From: Candidatus Babeliales bacterium
GTDB lineage: Bacteria > Babelota > Babeliae > Babelales > JABDEC01
Direction of reading: 5' to 3'
DNA length: 6,463 bases
Assembly: GCA_031292305.1 (NCBI GenBank)
Contig: JARLHJ010000015.1
Location: 1-6,463, forward strand
Under the pieces are notes generated by a model. It was not told the origin of the DNA. It saw nothing but the letters and a program-made list of their open reading frames with translations, and did not search any database. Of the stretch, positions 5,734 to 6,463 are shown in pieces. The position numbers were made by a program, and so were the translations under genes. Positions within the stretch are counted from its first letter, which is position 1; the number at the start of each line of letters is the position of its first letter.

Positions 5734-6463
5734 GAGTTTTGCCCCAGATTTTTATAGTCTTATCTAATGAACCGGCTGCTAATCTTTTACTATCCGGTGC
5801 CCATGCAATGCAAGTTATGCCTTGTGTAAAACCTGTTAATTTATCATTTAACAATTGGTTGTTTTTTATATCCCAAATTCTAACACAATCAAGACAAGAA
5901 TATGCCACCAAATTACCATCTGGAGACAATGCAACAGATGAAACTTTTTCTTCATCGGTTAGTACTAATTCTGATAAAGTGGCATTATTATTACAATCCC
6001 AAACCTTTAAACAATTAGGGGATTGCGATACTAATTTATTACCATCTTTTGACCAATGCAATGACTCTATACCTTCATGGTTATAACCCATTCCTACATC
6101 TTCTTGTGAATCTGCATCTATAAAAAATACACTTCCATTAATATCACATATTGCTAATTTAGTTCCATCATGTGAATATGCAATAGCATTAAGCTTGCAA
6201 TTATGTTGCAATAAATTAACCGATTTAATTTGTTTTTCAAGGAAATACACATTATTTAACGACCTGCCGCTTATATAGGAAAATTGCAGCGAATTGGGAC
6301 AAAAAGAAACTGTATCATAATTTATAATATCCCCCTTAAATGCCAGGTGATTACCTGTTTTTAAACACCAAAAAATTATTTTGCCAGTTTCAGATACTGA
6401 TAATAATTTAGAATTACCACTCCAAGAAATATAATTACTTGGCGAACCCATTTTCATTAATGT
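5726..6463 (-). CDS. WD40 propeller protein W4, 5' end missing
   Basis: The reading frame is open to the window edge: upstream of the Met at 6457 come Leu and Thr codons and no stop. That Met falls inside a WD blade, so the true start lies outside. Numbered from that Met, 243 residues are visible and carry six blade-length units, near 6-33, 48-75 (degenerate), 84-115, 126-155, 169-198 and 210-240. The last is the most canonical (ITCIAWAPDSKRLAAGSLDKTIKIWGK). The C-terminus IWGKTLA resembles the ends of W1 and W2. By analogy with its neighbours, the missing part should hold one more blade, a helical region and a signal peptide. The AW[AS]PDSK blade style is shared with W3 and differs from the SPDGKYLASGS style of W1 and W2. 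The stop overlaps or nearly abuts the W3 start, so the two are very likely one transcript. Function unknown. Confidence 0.9.
   Translation of the reverse strand, partial: TLMKMGSPSNYISWSGNSKLLSVSETGKIIFWCLKTGNHLAFKGDIINYDTVSFCPNSLQFSYISGRSLNNVYFLEKQIKSVNLLQHNCKLNAIAYSHDGTKLAICDINGSVFFIDADSQEDVGMGYNHEGIESLHWSKDGNKLVSQSPNCLKVWDCNNNATLSELVLTDEEKVSSVALSPDGNLVAYSCLDCVRIWDIKNNQLLNDKLTGFTQGITCIAWAPDSKRLAAGSLDKTIKIWGKTLA

Noticed and set aside
5739-6086. 115-codon plus-strand open frame opposite W4
   Set aside because: It lies entirely antisense to well-conserved WD blades; its repeated LPSG-like motifs are reverse complements of the SPDGK/PDSK codons.
6455-6457. ATG at 6457 as the true start of W4
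   Set aside because: It falls inside a WD blade, the frame continues open to the edge, and no signal peptide or ribosome binding site is visible there.

Overview
This AT-rich window carries one glycoside hydrolase gene and a cluster of four WD40 beta-propeller genes. The base composition, the short Sec-type signal peptides on eukaryote-like repeat proteins and the locally duplicated paralogues resemble host-associated bacteria with small, AT-rich genomes. My best guess is a Candidatus Dependentiae (TM6/Babela)-like lineage. That is inferred from protein style only; no taxonomic marker is present. The genetic code looks standard.

Layout: (1) 1-1446, plus strand: a family 1 glycoside hydrolase (GH1) whose 5' end lies outside the window. 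Its catalytic residues are intact, and a strong hairpin terminator follows at 1456-1484. (2) 1447-1617: a 171-bp intergenic stretch holding that terminator and the probable promoter and Shine-Dalgarno sequence of the next gene. (3) 1618-4312, plus strand: two paralogous secreted WD40 proteins, here called W1 (494 aa) and W2 (405 aa). They overlap by 8 nt and form an operon. (4) 4342-4371: a second terminator, almost identical to the first, in the 62-bp gap between convergent genes. (5) 4375-6463, minus strand: a second WD40 pair, W4 (upstream, cut by the window edge) and W3 (452 aa), again overlapping by 8 nt or nearly abutting, depending on the start chosen for W3.

W1, W2 and W3 share one architecture: an N-terminal signal peptide, a helical or coiled-coil region of about 100-130 residues, a short P-[DE]-I-x-x-[IL]-[IV] helix resembling the start of an F-box, and then a C-terminal WD40 propeller. 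The plus-strand pair is highly regular (SPDGKYLASGS-type blades). The minus-strand pair is more divergent (AW[SA]PDSK-type blades). The cluster therefore looks like two subfamilies, each duplicated in tandem, facing each other across a shared terminator region. No enzyme motif is visible in the WD40 proteins. They are best read as exported interaction scaffolds, possibly host-directed, but nothing in the sequence proves translocation into a host. I see no RNA genes, CRISPR arrays, insertion sequences or integrase genes.
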